Shown here: in pieces, positions 24,401 through 36,700 of the stretch
Layout of the letters: each line of letters begins with the position of its first letter
How positions within the stretch are numbered: the stretch's first letter is position 1
Origin: Celoporthe dispersa
Lineage: Eukaryota; Ascomycota; Sordariomycetes; Diaporthales; Cryphonectriaceae
DNA: 64,000 nt
Assembly: GCA_016584495.1 (NCBI GenBank)
Contig: WAID01000002.1
Coordinates: forward strand, 1,674,001-1,738,000
Direction of reading: 5' to 3'
The notes under the pieces: model-generated
Told to the model about the DNA's origin: nothing
Seen by the model: only the letters and a program-made list of their open reading frames with translations
Database searches by the model: none
Translations under genes and position numbers: made by a program

Positions 24401-26081
24401 CCCAGATTGCGTGGGGATGGCGCAGGCTCCTGGTGCACTCGAATCTTATTTCCGTCCCCAGAGGGGCATTGGAATTCCCCGATGGTGTCCATTTTACTAT
24501 GTATTATGGTACCAAGACCCAGTACCATGTGAACCATAGTACATTATTATGGAAATGTAAGTACAATAGCACGATATCCTTTTTTTTCTTCTTTTTCTCT
24601 CTCTTGGTTTTCCCCACGAGGCATCGTCTCCTCGGGCCAAGGAACGCACACGACAGCATGTGGGACCTTGCTATCGATTTTTATCTTAATTTTGTACCAC
24701 GGTATGTCTGTCTTTTTTTTTTCCTTCTTTCTTCTTCCTTGTCTCTCGCCCGCGAGTTCCGTGGAATTTATTATACCACAAGGTGCTGCTGGGATAGCCC
24801 TTACCTGGTCACACCAGCCGCACCACATGGTGCACTACCCACTCGAGCTACTCTGAAGATCTTACATACTACGTTGTACTGGCTATGGTAGTACTTTACA
24901 TAGTACTATGCAGTAACACCATGGTGATCGGTGTCCAGTCTTTTTTTTCTTCTTTCTCCTTCCCTTCTTCTTGCATGACAAAAGTGACGCTTTAAGGTTC
25001 ACCCTGTCTCATGGGCCAGTCTGAGGATATATCACTAGGATAAAAAGAGCAAGGAAAAAGAGAAAGAGAAGGGATAGCGGCTCGACCCAGCAGGTACACC
25101 TCTTCCCGGCTGGGTTTCTCTCTCTCTCTCTCTCTCTCCAGCTCATCATCATCACAACCACACCGGGACACTCGACAAAATTGTCCTGTCGACCCGCAGC
25201 ACGTGCAGAACGAGCCATGCAAGTCTCCGAATCCATGGTTAATACAATCCATGACGGAATCAGTCCAACTAGGGGCGATGTGCTATACCTGGAGGGGTTT
25301 CGTGCCCCTTGTGCCTGCATGAGTAGAGCGGCCCACTCACGCCACCGATGTTGCACCTGGGAGGGGGGAGGGTCCCCTTCCCTTGAGGTGGCCCCTCTCG
25401 TCAACGTCCCTGTGGACTCTGGAACTTCTCTAGGGTGGTGTGGAGCCTGGGGAGGGTTGGGCCCCACCTGTGCTGTAGGAATTTGACCGCGCTGGAGGCC
25501 GCGATACGTCGGTGATGATATGCAGGGCTCGACCGGGCTCGACACAAGGATGATGCTTCACGATCTGAGTGGCCCGCGGCTGTGATTACTCTGGTAGGGC
25601 ACTGCGGCGTGAATAGTGTACATAGCACTACGGTATCTCCTTAGCAATAAGAGGAAGGGGGCCTGCGGGCGGTTCTCATGCATCGAGGTAGGCACTCCGG
25701 AATTACCTTCGTACTGTGGTACGAAGCCTTGACGGGCCTGGATTGATCGATTGACTGATTTGATCTACGCACTTACTGTGGTATCCTCTCCGTCTTGGCT
25801 CCGCACGTGTCAAACCTGTCTGTCCCATGAAAGACTTGTATTCCCTCTGTTTTATTTTATTGTGTCCAATTTTTCCTTCTTTCCTCTGGCATAATTCCCC
25901 GTGTCGATCGTATTTCATTGCCTGCCTTCTCTTCACCAGATAGTCCTTCTCTTTGCTTGCTCTCCACTCCCTGCTCTTTCCCCCCAGTCTGTCGTCTCAT
26001 ATATGCATGCTCCCCCTTCACAACAAGTAATGTCCCTTGTGATGCGGTGAGCCGACCGAACAACACGGCCTTGATGTCCTC
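18481..26081. other. 7.6-kb gene-poor region with simple repeats and short GTAC palindromes
   Basis: No convincing gene. Contents are AT-richer unique DNA, CT/GA and poly-T/A tracts (for example 22499–22514, and CT repeats at about 25117–25138), and small inverted repeats. Open frames up to ~180 codons lack family signatures and tend to overlap on both strands. Open frames around 19235–19790 were looked at twice and not recognised. Transposon decay products are likely but cannot be identified by eye beyond the copia piece. Confidence 0.45.
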
Positions 26082-27857
26082 ATGTTTTCATCATCACGGT
26101 CACGGTTCCTGCTGGTGCTAGGGACCCTCCTCCCAGCCGCCCTAGGCTCGAGCAGGAGAGCAGATTCCTCCTCGTCATCATCAGATCTCACCACGCTCGC
26201 GGCTGAGCTGCCGACCTGTGGGGTAAGTCCTCTTGTCTGACACTGCTTCCACATGACAACCAACAACGATTGGTGGCCCAGTGCAGCCCGAATAACCTCT
26301 GACCTGGTTCACACAACACAGCTCGACTGCTTCATAGCAGGCCTCCAGACGTATCCATCATGCACCGACCTGACGTGCATGTGTACGAACACAGCACTGC
26401 AGGACGAGATCACTCTCTGCGTTACATATAATTGCACCGTAACCGAGTCACTAGGTCAGTCTTTTTCTTTTTTTTTAAAAAAAGGAGAAAAGAGAGAGGA
26501 GAGAGAACAAGTCCTGAGTTGAGGAGTGCCTTTTGTTCTTTACTAGCTGGCGACTAACATGATCAATCTCTTTTGTTTCACCTACAAACAGTCGTCAAGA
26601 ATGTCACCGAGACAGGCTGCGGCGCCCCCGTGCGCGATGCAGGCCAGGCATACGACGTCCTGAACATCACCATGGGCTGCATCTCAGCCTTCATCTTCCT
26701 CCTCCGGATCGGCTACCGGTTACTAGTGGCCCGCATGCAGCTCGGCCTCGACGACTGGTTCATCGCTGCCACCATCCTCTCCGGAACCGCCAGCACGATC
26801 ATGACCTCGCTCGGGACGATCGCTAACGGGCTGGGGCGCGACATCTGGACCCTCACGCCGCACGAGATCACCTCGTTTGTGTACTGGTTCTACTGGATGG
26901 AGTGGGTCTACTTTCTCAACCTGGCCTTCCTCAAGATGTCGCTCTTGTTCTTCTACCTCAAGATCTTCCCCAAGAAGACGGTCCGCCTGCTGCTCTGGGC
27001 CACGATTGGTTACAATGTCATCTGGGGCGTGGCGTTTATCCTCATCGCCGTGTTTCAGTGCCAGCCCATCGACTACTACTGGACTAACTGGGACGGCGAG
27101 CACACCGGCACGTGCATCAACGCCAACAGTCTCGGCTGGGCCAACGCCATCACATCCATCGCCCTTGACATCTGGATGGTGGCCATCCCGCTCTTCCAGC
27201 TCAAGGACCTCCAGCTACACTTCAAGAAGAAGATCGGCGTCGGCATCATGTTCTGCACGGGAACCTTGTAAGTGCAGAGAATAAAGAACAACCCAGACCA
27301 CCCCCACCCCCTTCCCCCCTCTTGTATGATCAGAAAGAATGTCCTCGAGTAACCAGTGTTTTCTTGAATGTACAGCGTCACCGTCATCTCCATCGTCCGT
27401 CTCCAAACCCTCATCACCTTTGCCAACTCCAGCAACCCGACCTGGGACAACCTCCGCGTGTCGCAGTGGAGCACGATCGAAGTCAACGTGGGCATCATGT
27501 GCGCCTGCATGCCGGCGCTGCGCCTCATCCTCGTGAAACTGTTCCCGGCCCTGACGACGACCCGCCGCGGCTACGGCACCAACGCCTCTTGGGGCGACAA
27601 CTACGCCACGGGCGGCTCGAGGACGCTCCGCAGCCAGGCCAGGGGGAGGGATGGAGGCCGGCGCCATGTCCAAGTCTGGCGGAGGAGGTGGTGGCGGCGG
27701 CGGCGGTGGAGGCTGGGGAGGGGGAAAAGGTATCACGTACCAGCGGTCCTACACGGTGCAGTTCCACGACGCCGAGACGTCGAGCCAGGTGCACCTCAAG
27801 GATCTCGACTCTAAAGGGTTGGAGGCCCAAACCAACGCCAGCGACTGGTCGGCATAG
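26082..27857 (+). CDS. CFEM-domain, PTH11-like seven-TM receptor (one apparent frameshift near the C-terminus)
   Basis: About 476 aa from four exons: 26082–26222, 26322–26454, 26592–27267 and 27376–27857. The N-terminus is a signal peptide (MFSSSRSRFLLVLGTLLPAALG). A CFEM module follows, with Cys in LPTCG, LDC, YPSC, LTCMC, LCV, YNC and ETGC. Seven TM segments then carry the fungal rhodopsin-like PTH11 features DDWF, MSLLFFYLKIF, FQCQPIDYYW and a late RLQTL. The C-tail contains a poly-Gly run and ends YTVQFHDAETSSQVHL. Relatives include Magnaporthe Pth11, a surface-cue receptor needed for appressorium formation; whether this copy does that is unknown. The poly-Gly tail is in the +1 frame relative to the TM part. 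An extra G in the run at 27642–27646 is the simplest explanation, with moderate confidence because tails vary. Confidence 0.8.
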
Positions 27858-28403
27858 TTTTCTGATTCTTCTTCTTCTTCTTTGTACAGGAAACGGCTCT
27901 CCGATGCTTTTACGCTCACGGAGAATGACCCTTGGCCACTAAGACAGCACCCGGCTGGAATGATCTGAAAAGGGACCATCACCACCAACACGGGTGAGAA
28001 GGGAAAGAAAAGACAAAAGGAGAAGGAAGAGAAGCGGAGGAAATAAGAATGAAAGACCAAAAAAAAAAAAAAAAAGAGGAACAAAAAGAGAAAAAGACAA
28101 TACTGTTAATCTAGATCAATATCCTATTCAACCTTCACAAAGTAAAAGGTGCTTGGTTGGGTGGTGGAGTAAAAGGGTTCTTCAACGGGGGGCAGCGTGG
28201 GTTCTTAGAAAGTGCATCATCGGCCGGAGTTTTTTGTGTGGTGCTTCTTTTTCCTTCCCTTCTTCTTTTCTTGTCTACACGAAAATCCAAAAAATTCTGA
28301 ACATAAATATCATCAGCCTGACTAGCTAGACACCATTTACCTCGTGTGTGTTGTGTGTGTGAGAGAGAGAGATGATTCAGATCCTTCTCTCTCTGTGTCT
28401 GTC
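27858..28403. other. Convergent 3' intergenic region
   Basis: Lies between the PTH11-like gene (+) and the DszC-like gene (-). A-rich tract with A15 (about 28060–28074). No gene is seen. Confidence 0.4.
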
Positions 28404-29974
28404 TCAAGTATACCAGGTCGGTGTTGGCACCTCGTCAAGGAGCTGATACCGACCAAGTTCCCTCTCCTTGTACGCCACAGGATCATGGAGCGTGTGCGTC
28501 CTGATGTCGCGCCAGAACCGGTCCAGTCCCACCCTTGCCGCCGTCGCCTTGGCCCCAGTCACCTCGAACACGCCCGAGGTCACCCGCAGGCCCGTGTCCG
28601 TGGTCACCACTTTGACACTGGCCACCCACTCGGCGAGATGGCCGCGCTCCCGGGCGGGGAGCTCGCTGCGCCTGGTGGAATACTTTGTGTAGACAGAGTC
28701 CAGGATCAGGCCAGCCTTGTCTGCGAGGCTCTCGGCTGCTCGGAGGTGGGCCAGGAAGTTGCCGTATTTGGAGAGGATGTAAAACTCATCGGTTGCCTTC
28801 TCCTTGTTCTGGTTCGGTGGGGTAATCTGTCAGCTCAGACTTTTTTTTTTTTTTTATAATTGCCCTCGAGACGGGATTCATTACTCACATCGCCACCGAA
28901 CGGCCAAGGCCTGGTACTGGACACTGTGTACTTGGATGCAAAATCGAGGGCCCCCTGTGCGATACCGAGGTAGAAATTGCTAAAGACAAGCTGGATGCTG
29001 GAGACGCGAAAGTGTCAGCCCAGTGATAACATGAACAGGTATTAAACCAAGTGAGGCCGGCTCTCAGCCGAACTGAATAGATTACAACATACGTGGGGAG
29101 CAGCAGCGAGCCAAACGGGACATTGACAATGTCAGGAATGGGCTGCTTCTTCTCGCCATCCCAGCCCAAGGCATCGCTCCACGGCGCAGGCACGTCCTCG
29201 ATAGCCACGCCGCCGCTCTCGCTCAGCCTGAGGCCCATGTTGTCCCAGTTATGCTTGAACTTGATTCCTTCCTGGCGCGTAGGCACGATGGCAAACACGT
29301 GGCTCTCGGTGCCCTCAAGGACGCCCTCCAGCACCGTCAGGTCCGAGACGACGCCGCCTGTGTTGAAGTGCTTGACGCCGTTGAACACGAGCTTGTCTCC
29401 TGCGTCGGTCACTCTCAGGTCGCTGTCCCTCGGGTTGACTGCCCCTCCCAGGAAGTAGTTGTTGGAGACGATGAACTCCTGGAAGCGGTCTGCCTGCGCT
29501 GGGGTCCCGACCACGTTGGCCGTCGTGGACCACAGGAGGTGGTATCCGAGGAGCATTCCGATGGATCTAGACACCGCTGTCAGTAGTATTACGTAGATAA
29601 AAAGGTAAGCGGAGGAGGGAAAGGTAACACAGGCAAAATGCAACACCAACTAACCCGTCAGCCTTGGCTACCACGCGTATCGTCCCGCGTATCGCCTTGT
29701 AAGCAATGCTCCACGGCTGCCCACCACCGCCGTACCTCTCCGGTCCGAGCAGCCTCGTCAGCCCCGAATGCTTGAGCAGGGCGACCTCTGCCTGAGGGGA
29801 TTTGTTCTCGCGCTCGCGGGAGCTAACATCCGCGGCGAGGATGGCAGCGACGTCCTTGCTTCGCTGAAGCCAGGCCTCCTCGCTGTCTGGGAGGGACGAC
29901 GACCATCTCGAGGCATACTCGGCGTATACCTCTGGGTCGGTGGATGGATGGGCGCTGATTGCTGTTGCCGCCAT
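28404..29974 (-). CDS. Acyl-CoA dehydrogenase-fold flavoenzyme, DszC / thermophilic desulfurization enzyme-like
   Basis: About 441 aa from four exons: 29974–29655, 29566–29093, 28997–28889 and 28826–28404. All junctions are GT–AG and in phase. Segments include RLLGPERYGGGGQPW, LLGYHLLWSTTANVVGTP, NNYFLGGAVNPRDSDL, GVKHFNTGGVVSDL, VFAIVPTRQEGI and NWDNMGLRLSESGGVAIEDVPAPW, then a helical C-terminal domain with ARVGLDRFWRDIRTHTLHDP. This order (N-terminal helices, beta domain, C-terminal helices ending in RDxRxHTLHDP) is that of FMNH2-dependent monooxygenases related to DszC/SoxC, which add oxygen to sulfur or aromatic substrates using flavin supplied by a reductase. The substrate is unknown; sulfonate or aromatic catabolism is an inference. 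The start at 29974 (MAATAIS) was preferred to a further upstream in-frame ATG with no conserved sequence. Confidence 0.82.
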
Positions 29975-31023
29975 GTCGACGCGAGGGGCCGAGCTCTGGG
30001 GATGAGGTTGTAACTTGTCTCTCTGGCGGGTGTGAATGCTCAACAAGTTTTATTTCTCTTTATGACACCAAACACAAATGAGGCTATCGAGAGGAGGAAA
30101 CAGTTTTGAGCTGGCTTCTGGAGTGATGTAATGATTGTGCCCCTCCGTCCCACACTTTATGAACCGATCACTCCTCGCCTATGCAGGTTTCCGGATCGCA
30201 TCACCTTGATACCATCATTCTGCCGTATGGCAACATCGAGCTCACCCCACACCATCTCAGAAGTGACTAATGCGAGCTTCTAAGAAGGTGGCGGACTGAG
30301 GAACTCTTGGTCGCTACACTTGTTCCCTCCATCTTATGCTCTTGTCAGAGCCGGCTGCTAATCTCGATCAATATTAGCAGGGTGTTTTAGTCTCGCAGCC
30401 GAACGCTGAGTTTCATCAACCATTACATTGACCAGATAAAATTTCTAGAAAAAGCGCTCTAGATTCTCCCAGCTTTGCCCAGACACTGACACCCGCTGCG
30501 TATGCTCACTGGCGTCATTCTAAAGTTTATGACAACACCTCGTGGAAATCTCGGGATCGGACGAAGCCAAGCTGGAGGCCCAGGTAGCGCCGAAACGACT
30601 GACAAGCTGCGAAGCTGCGTGTAACCTGTAGTCGTCGACGTCGAGGCGAAGAACGGGACACAGTCGAGCCGGCGTAGAGGGGCGGACAGTGTAGGTCAGC
30701 ATCTGGGGGAATAGATATCCTCATCCGGACGTCAAAAGAGACACTAAAATACAATACAAATTTAATACAGTCATAACCCATTAACTTCACAAGGAGCCTT
30801 ATTTTATCTTTTCTTTTTTTCTTTCTTTTTTTCTTCAAGAGCAATTCGAATGCTTCAGGGTATCTCATTTCAATCTGAAATCTACATATCTGCAGCCTCG
30901 ACCCTGCTAATATTACATCTAATGCCCTCGCAACATTTGTTGTAAAATGTTTTTCTTCCCTTTCTAAGGATCTTGGACGGTCATATTTATGAGCTGATCT
31001 CCTTCTCCGTGAGGACCTCGCTG
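29975..31023. other. Intergenic region, no gene seen
   Basis: Region between two minus-strand genes: 5' region of the DszC-like gene and 3' region of PTR2. It contains a T/C tract around 30806–30838. No supported coding sequence. Confidence 0.4.
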
Positions 31024-31191
31024 TTAGCATGGAGAGGTGCGGTACTGGCCTGGTCCTCCCTCGTCCTCGTAGGTCATGTAGGCATCCTCGTCGATGTTGC
31101 GGTGGCGGAACCAGAAGATGGCTATCTGGACAAAAAGGGCGATGGCGGGGCCGAACCAGATCCACTGTGGGAGAGAAAAGATGTCAGCATG

Positions 31192-31222
<31 letters not shown>

Positions 31223-33137
31223 AGAGATGGAGAAGACGAAAAAGAAAAAATGCGGCAATAAGTGTGGAGGTTGGGTTTTTCTTTTAACTTACCACCAGGT
31301 ACGGGTCCTGAATAGCAGGCGTCAGGATCTCGCCAATGGCGGCATACAGCGCGGTCATGAACAGGCAGATGGAAAAGACACAGGCCTTCATGTTGGACGG
31401 GGGCGCGGGCATAGGCCATCTCGTAGCAGGTGACATTGACGAGGATCTCGGAGATGGCGCCCAGGCAGATCATGGGCAGCTCCCACCAGACGGAGATGGG
31501 GGCGGGCTCGTCGCAGGTGGAGGCATAGGAGCCGCAGGGGCTCCAGCGGTAGACGTAGAGCTGGAGGATACCGCCGCACAGGCCCGAGATGGCGGCGAGG
31601 ATCATGCCAAAGGTTATGCGCTTGATGCGGCCAAAGTGGATACCGAAGCGGTTGAGGGCCGGGTAGATGCCGTAGGCGAAGATGGGCGTGAAGATGATGA
31701 TGGTGAGCGGGTTGAAGTTGGCCAGGAGGTCGTTGGGGGCGTTGTTGAGCACGGTGGAGGCGGCCAGGTTGGTCGGGGCCGCGCCGATGCCGCCGTCGTT
31801 GAGATACCAGATGGGGATGTACAGGAAGATCTGGCAGGCGGCCCAGGTACGGCCGACGTCCTTGACGAGCTTGTTGTTCCAGGTGACCGTCCTGCCCTTC
31901 TTGGCCTGGGCCTCGGGCTTGGCCGCGTCCCAGAAGCCCTTCTTCCAGATCTGGAACTTGTTCTCCCGGCAGCAGATGGCGGTGATCCTGAAGAAGTCGT
32001 TGAGCTCGGAGCCCATGGGCGGCTTCTTGATGATCCTGGTGCGCACGCCGATGAAGACGATCACCACGAGGGTGTACATGATGGTGGGCAGCAGGAAGGC
32101 CAGCCAGTAGCCGACATACTTCTCCGCGTAGGTCGAGGCGAGGGCGAAGAAGGCGCCGATGTTGATAAAGCCGTAGTAGATGACCATGATGCGCTGGATG
32201 GTGGTCTCCGGGTCGACGATGACCCTCTCGCCAGACTTGAGCGTCTTGACGTACTCGCGCTGGTGCGTGTACTGGTCGAGCACGGTAGGGGCCACGTTGG
32301 GCTTGAAGATGCCGGCACCGATGGCCAGCATGAAGTAGGAGATCATAAAGGGAGCGATACCGTCGCCCTTTTGCAGGACGCTGGGCGCAGCACCGCCCGT
32401 CATGATAACGTGGGCCACGGCGCCGATGGCAGCGCCCAGCATGATGGTGTTGTAGCGGCCTAGCCTCGTGTCGGCGATCCAGGCGCCGAAGATGGGAAAA
32501 GACGTAGGCCATAAAGGTGAAGAGGAGCACAAAGGCAGAGGCAAACTGGACTCCCTTGCCCAGGGCACCAGCGACGCCCTGGGAGTCGTTCGGGTTGGGC
32601 GCACCGGCACCATTGCCACCTGCCGGCAGAGGATACTCGAGAAAGTCACTGAAGACGCCAGTGGTGGCGTAGTACGAGGCACGCTCGGCCAGTTCTGCCA
32701 CGCAGAGGAGGTAGGCGATCTTGGGAATCTTGTCGGGAACCTTGCGGAGAGTGGCGCGCTCCTCCTCCGTGGGCAGAGGAAAGTTCTCAAAGTCCCAGAC
32801 CTCGCCTGCGGACGTGTCGGGCCTAGAGGCTACCTCGATATCGGTACCAGCAGCCTTGTCGGGCTTTGTGCCGACCTCAGGATGAACCGCCGGGGGACCA
32901 TCTCCATGGGCGGGCGCAGGGATGATGACGGCCTCGCCCTGGGAGGTGACGAATTTCTTCTCGACGCCTTCAGCGTTGGCTGGGATTTTTTTGGTTAGTG
33001 GTGCTCAGGAGAAAGGGAAGGGAGGAGAGTAAGGTCATGAGGAAAAATGGGATAGCCATTGATGGAGATGATGTGAATATGAAGAAGAGATGCTTTTTTC
33101 CTCTCTCTCTTTCTCTTTTTCTTTTGTACTCACTCAT
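31024..33137 (-). CDS. PTR2: PTR2-type di/tripeptide transporter (POT family), two apparent frameshifts
   Basis: Predicted H+-coupled peptide importer of the plasma membrane, about 609 aa, ~12 TM. The acidic N-tail (GEVWDFENFPLPTEEERATLRKVPDKIP) leads to the POT signature AELAERASYYATTGVF. FGAWIADTRLGRY, GAGIFKPNV, YYGFINIGAFFAL, and the C-terminal EMAYARAP and EILTPAIQDPYLV follow. The best model has a 4-nt first coding exon (33137–33134, ATG A) spliced with a 154-nt intron to 32979, giving MTNAEGVEKK; then 32979–31293 and 31164–31024. Two single-base excesses break the frame: four A (T on the coding strand) at 32497–32500, where VFPIFGAW needs three, and five G at 31399–31403, where RAPSNMKA needs four. 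Each correction restores the family consensus exactly. Confidence 0.85.
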
Positions 33138-33680
33138 CTTGTCTGTCAAGACGTCTTCGACTCTTTTAAACAAGTGAAGATCAGTCAAGGAGGACACTGG
33201 ACTGAGCTGAGGCAAACAGACCACAGTCTTGAAGGGTCGACCTGAGAGGGGAAAAGAGAGGCCGGACGGAAGAAGACGAGAAAGACAAGAAGAAAGGAAA
33301 AAAAGAGAAGAAAAGACGGCAAGAAGGGGGATAAGACAGAGGTTATATTGGTGACGAGTCGCCTCCTCCTCCTTCTCCTCTCGACCTCTCTGCAGATCCG
33401 CAGTAGTATCTATGCATGCGTGATCTCCCGCGATGCACCCTGGCCATGCGCCCGGCTGGGCTTGAAGGGTGGGGGACGTTGGACAGTGGACCATCCACCA
33501 AAGAGGTTACCAGGAACTAGGATGGTGGTCCCAATGGTACCTTACGAAGAGATATCGGCAGGACGCAGCCAAGAGCCTGCCCTTGTCACCTACTCTCACA
33601 GATTTGGCAGGCCTCAGGCTGTTTGTCGAGGGCCAACCTGTTGGTAAAAGCAAGTGAATCTAGTCTGTTTGTGTCTGTCT

Positions 33681-33722
<42 letters not shown>

Positions 33723-36700
33723 TTTTGATAAGAGAAAGAGGATCGGCCGTATTGCTTGATGGAATATCGTCCCACACCCCCCTCGAGGAGTGTGTTCTCA
33801 AGGCCCATTGACCAATCCGTGGACGATCCAACCCATCCTCAGGGTACCACAATATGCAGCCCGTCAGGCATCTTCTTTTCTTTCTTTTCGCCTTCCTCCT
33901 GGACTAGGCTTGACTGGTTAGTTCACCATCTGTGATAGGTTAGAACCCGCACATTCTGGCGGCGTGGGTGTGGTGATACATGGCCCAGCTGGGCCAAGAT
34001 TCACCCTGGCCGACATTCTAGAAGGACCGTAGAAGATCCTCAGCCCGGAATCATGTCCAGGGATGGTGATTTCTGACCAACTATTACCTAGGTGGAAGGT
34101 CCCGTGTTCTCTCGCATCCCACAAGAGAGAGAGAGAGGTACGGCTTCTGTTCAGTTCTGCCAAGCTGGCACCCCAGTGAGAGAGAAGAAGAAGAAAAAGC
34201 ACGGGACAATGGTGGCGGATGTTGTGCTTAGGAAGGCATCTGGAGCGATCTGGCGGAGGTCTCCGGCCTGTTTACTCTCTCGGTCGAGCTCATCGAGTCC
34301 ACCAGTGATAAGGCCCCACACGATGTGATGGATGAACCCGAGGGCTCGGGCCCATGGTAACGCTGTGCCAACCCTTGCCATGACGACCATGACCCTGCAC
34401 ACACACACACACATAACTTCGGGCTCAGAAGGCTGGGCTGGGGAGGGGTTACAGAAGAGAAGCAGGCAGCACAAGCAGTGATACACATACAAAGAGAAGA
34501 AGAGGAGAGAAACAAAGCCGGAAAACAGCAGTGCCGAGACCAGAGGAGGATCCAAGACAGAAAGGACCGACCCCAGCCGCCTCCACGCAAGCGAGAAGGG
34601 CCAAAAAGAAGGGCACTCGAGAAATTTGCCGAACCAGGAAGGTCAGAAGTTGACAACGTTACAGCGCCGGATGGTGTTATCAGCATTGGCCCCCTCCCCT
34701 GGCCCCCCAGATTGATGGGCGTGATAAGAAGAAAGCGGCGCGTGTCCGTCCCCTCCACCATTCGACAAGGGGCCGGGGGGAGGGCCATATTGCCTAGTGA
34801 GTGGTCGATGTGACAAATTGGGTTCTCTTGCTCTTATTAATGGGCCTACGGTATCTCGGAAATATGGGCTGTATTGGATCGTCCTGGTGCGTACATAATT
34901 TGGGCAAAGCCACTCGTTGGCGAGAACGCCCTAGTCTCGGTAACGGTGCTCCGTAGGGATGGAGGCTTTCAAGCTTACTAAGAGTCTTTATGCATTATAT
35001 ATCCTGTTCAACAAGAGGAGGCACTTTGCAAAAAGAAGAGGGGGGTCGGACAGTCGTTGGTACTGTACGCAGTTCCCCCGGCTCGCCGTGTTGATTCGCT
35101 AGTCAGACTACGGGCTGGTATCCTCTGTGGCTTGTAAATTATCCTATCCTTGCGAGATGGTGCCCCTGTGCCCCCCTCATGATCTACAGTGGACTCCACC
35201 TCCAGATGCTGGCATGGTTTCCTCGACGTTTGCCCCTTCAGAGGTTGCAAATGCGACAGGCCGCCGCCTCCTCCTCCTCCACACTGACCACATGAACACG
35301 AATAGTCTGTCCTGCGCACGCCACTCAGACAGAGAGTAGCTCCTTGGCGAGCAGGAACTCGGGTGCTGAAGGACCCCAAGAACGATCGTCTGCCAAGTTG
35401 CCAAGCAAGCGGGAACATCACCAACGATCCGCCCTTGGCGAGGGGCGCTGGACCTCCTTGGCGGAAGCTTGCGAAAGCTTGTCGAGACGGCGTCGACGCC
35501 GTCCAGGCACAAGCGCAGCCTGAGGAGCAGATGGTCACAGTCTTCGTCATGGCTCTTTCTCACGGCTTCATACATACCACAAAGTAGTAGGTCCTCTCAA
35601 AGTACCAATGCAGTGTAGATGTAGGATTGGAACCGGATTGTATAAGTAGGACCATGGTATGCAATCAATCCTATAGTAAGTAGGTGCAGCGTCTCCTCGG
35701 CCATCCATGTAATCTCCCCGGAAGCGAGACCAGGACGGTCTACCCTCTCTCTCCCTTCCCCTCCCCCCCACACAGACACACCCATATTATACTATATGGT
35801 ACAAGAGGGCACGCAACTCTGCGCTTGAGGATGCATACCCTGTGCAGGGAAGTCCGTCAGTGCCAGTAGCAAGGCGGCTCAAGATGGCACATGACTCCTC
35901 ACCGGGACTCTCCTTGAGAATGCTCCGTCCAATAACTCGTGCTTTGATCTCAATTGGAAAAGGCCAATCCTACGGATGGTATGAAGGATCTATGGGCAGG
36001 GAGAGGGCCCCCGAGTCTAGCAAAGCGCCCATACCAATTAGTTACTCCCTATCATGTGCGCCGCCTGCCTGGCTTTGATACGCGGGTTCGGCCTGTGCCC
36101 GTAGTTGGGAGGTGATGTTGCAATCTGCATTGGATTCACTCGAGGCTGGACCTCAAGTTTGCTATACCATCATCCAGTAATACCTCTTAGAATCATGCCT
36201 TACAGCAGCCATCTACGGGTTGGAACAGGCAACTCTTTGAGCACGAAAAGAGTAAATCCCAAAGCTGACAATGTTGCTATCCCAGAACCAGATAGAGTGC
36301 GGGAGAATCTATCTCAGACTCGTTGATGGGTTTGGATTATATTATAAGGAGAAACCCTTGGGGCCAGGGTGTCTGGAGGTATCTGCTGCTCCGCGTTACG
36401 CTCAGGCACCGTCGAGTATTCGTCAGCTCTATCGAGATCCATGCGCCCAAGTTTGTCTAATATATAATAATATTCGAAGAGTCAGCTCTCCTTTAGCCTA
36501 TTATCGCACACCTGCACTAACGGAATCCTCGTTACTGTACTCCAATATTTCTGAGCCAGCACGGGGATGCACAGCCAGCCATCCGCCGAGAGCACGCCGG
36601 TGTTTTCCTGTTCATTAATTACCTCTGAGACTTGGTGCAACCTATTAGTGAGCTTCTAAACCCCCAAAGCCACCATATACAGAGTGGATTTGTCTTCAGA

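Noticed and set aside
30527..31165. 212-codon minus-strand frame at the 3' end of PTR2
   Set aside because: Overlaps the PTR2 last exon in another frame and then enters low-complexity sequence.
31336..32463. 375-codon plus-strand open frame
   Set aside because: Antisense of the PTR2 transmembrane region; no motif of its own.
35177..35575. 132-codon minus-strand frame with HLLLRLRLCLDGVDAV, slightly like a BAG-domain helix
   Set aside because: Only one short stretch is similar, the rest is unlike BAG and no partner exons were found.
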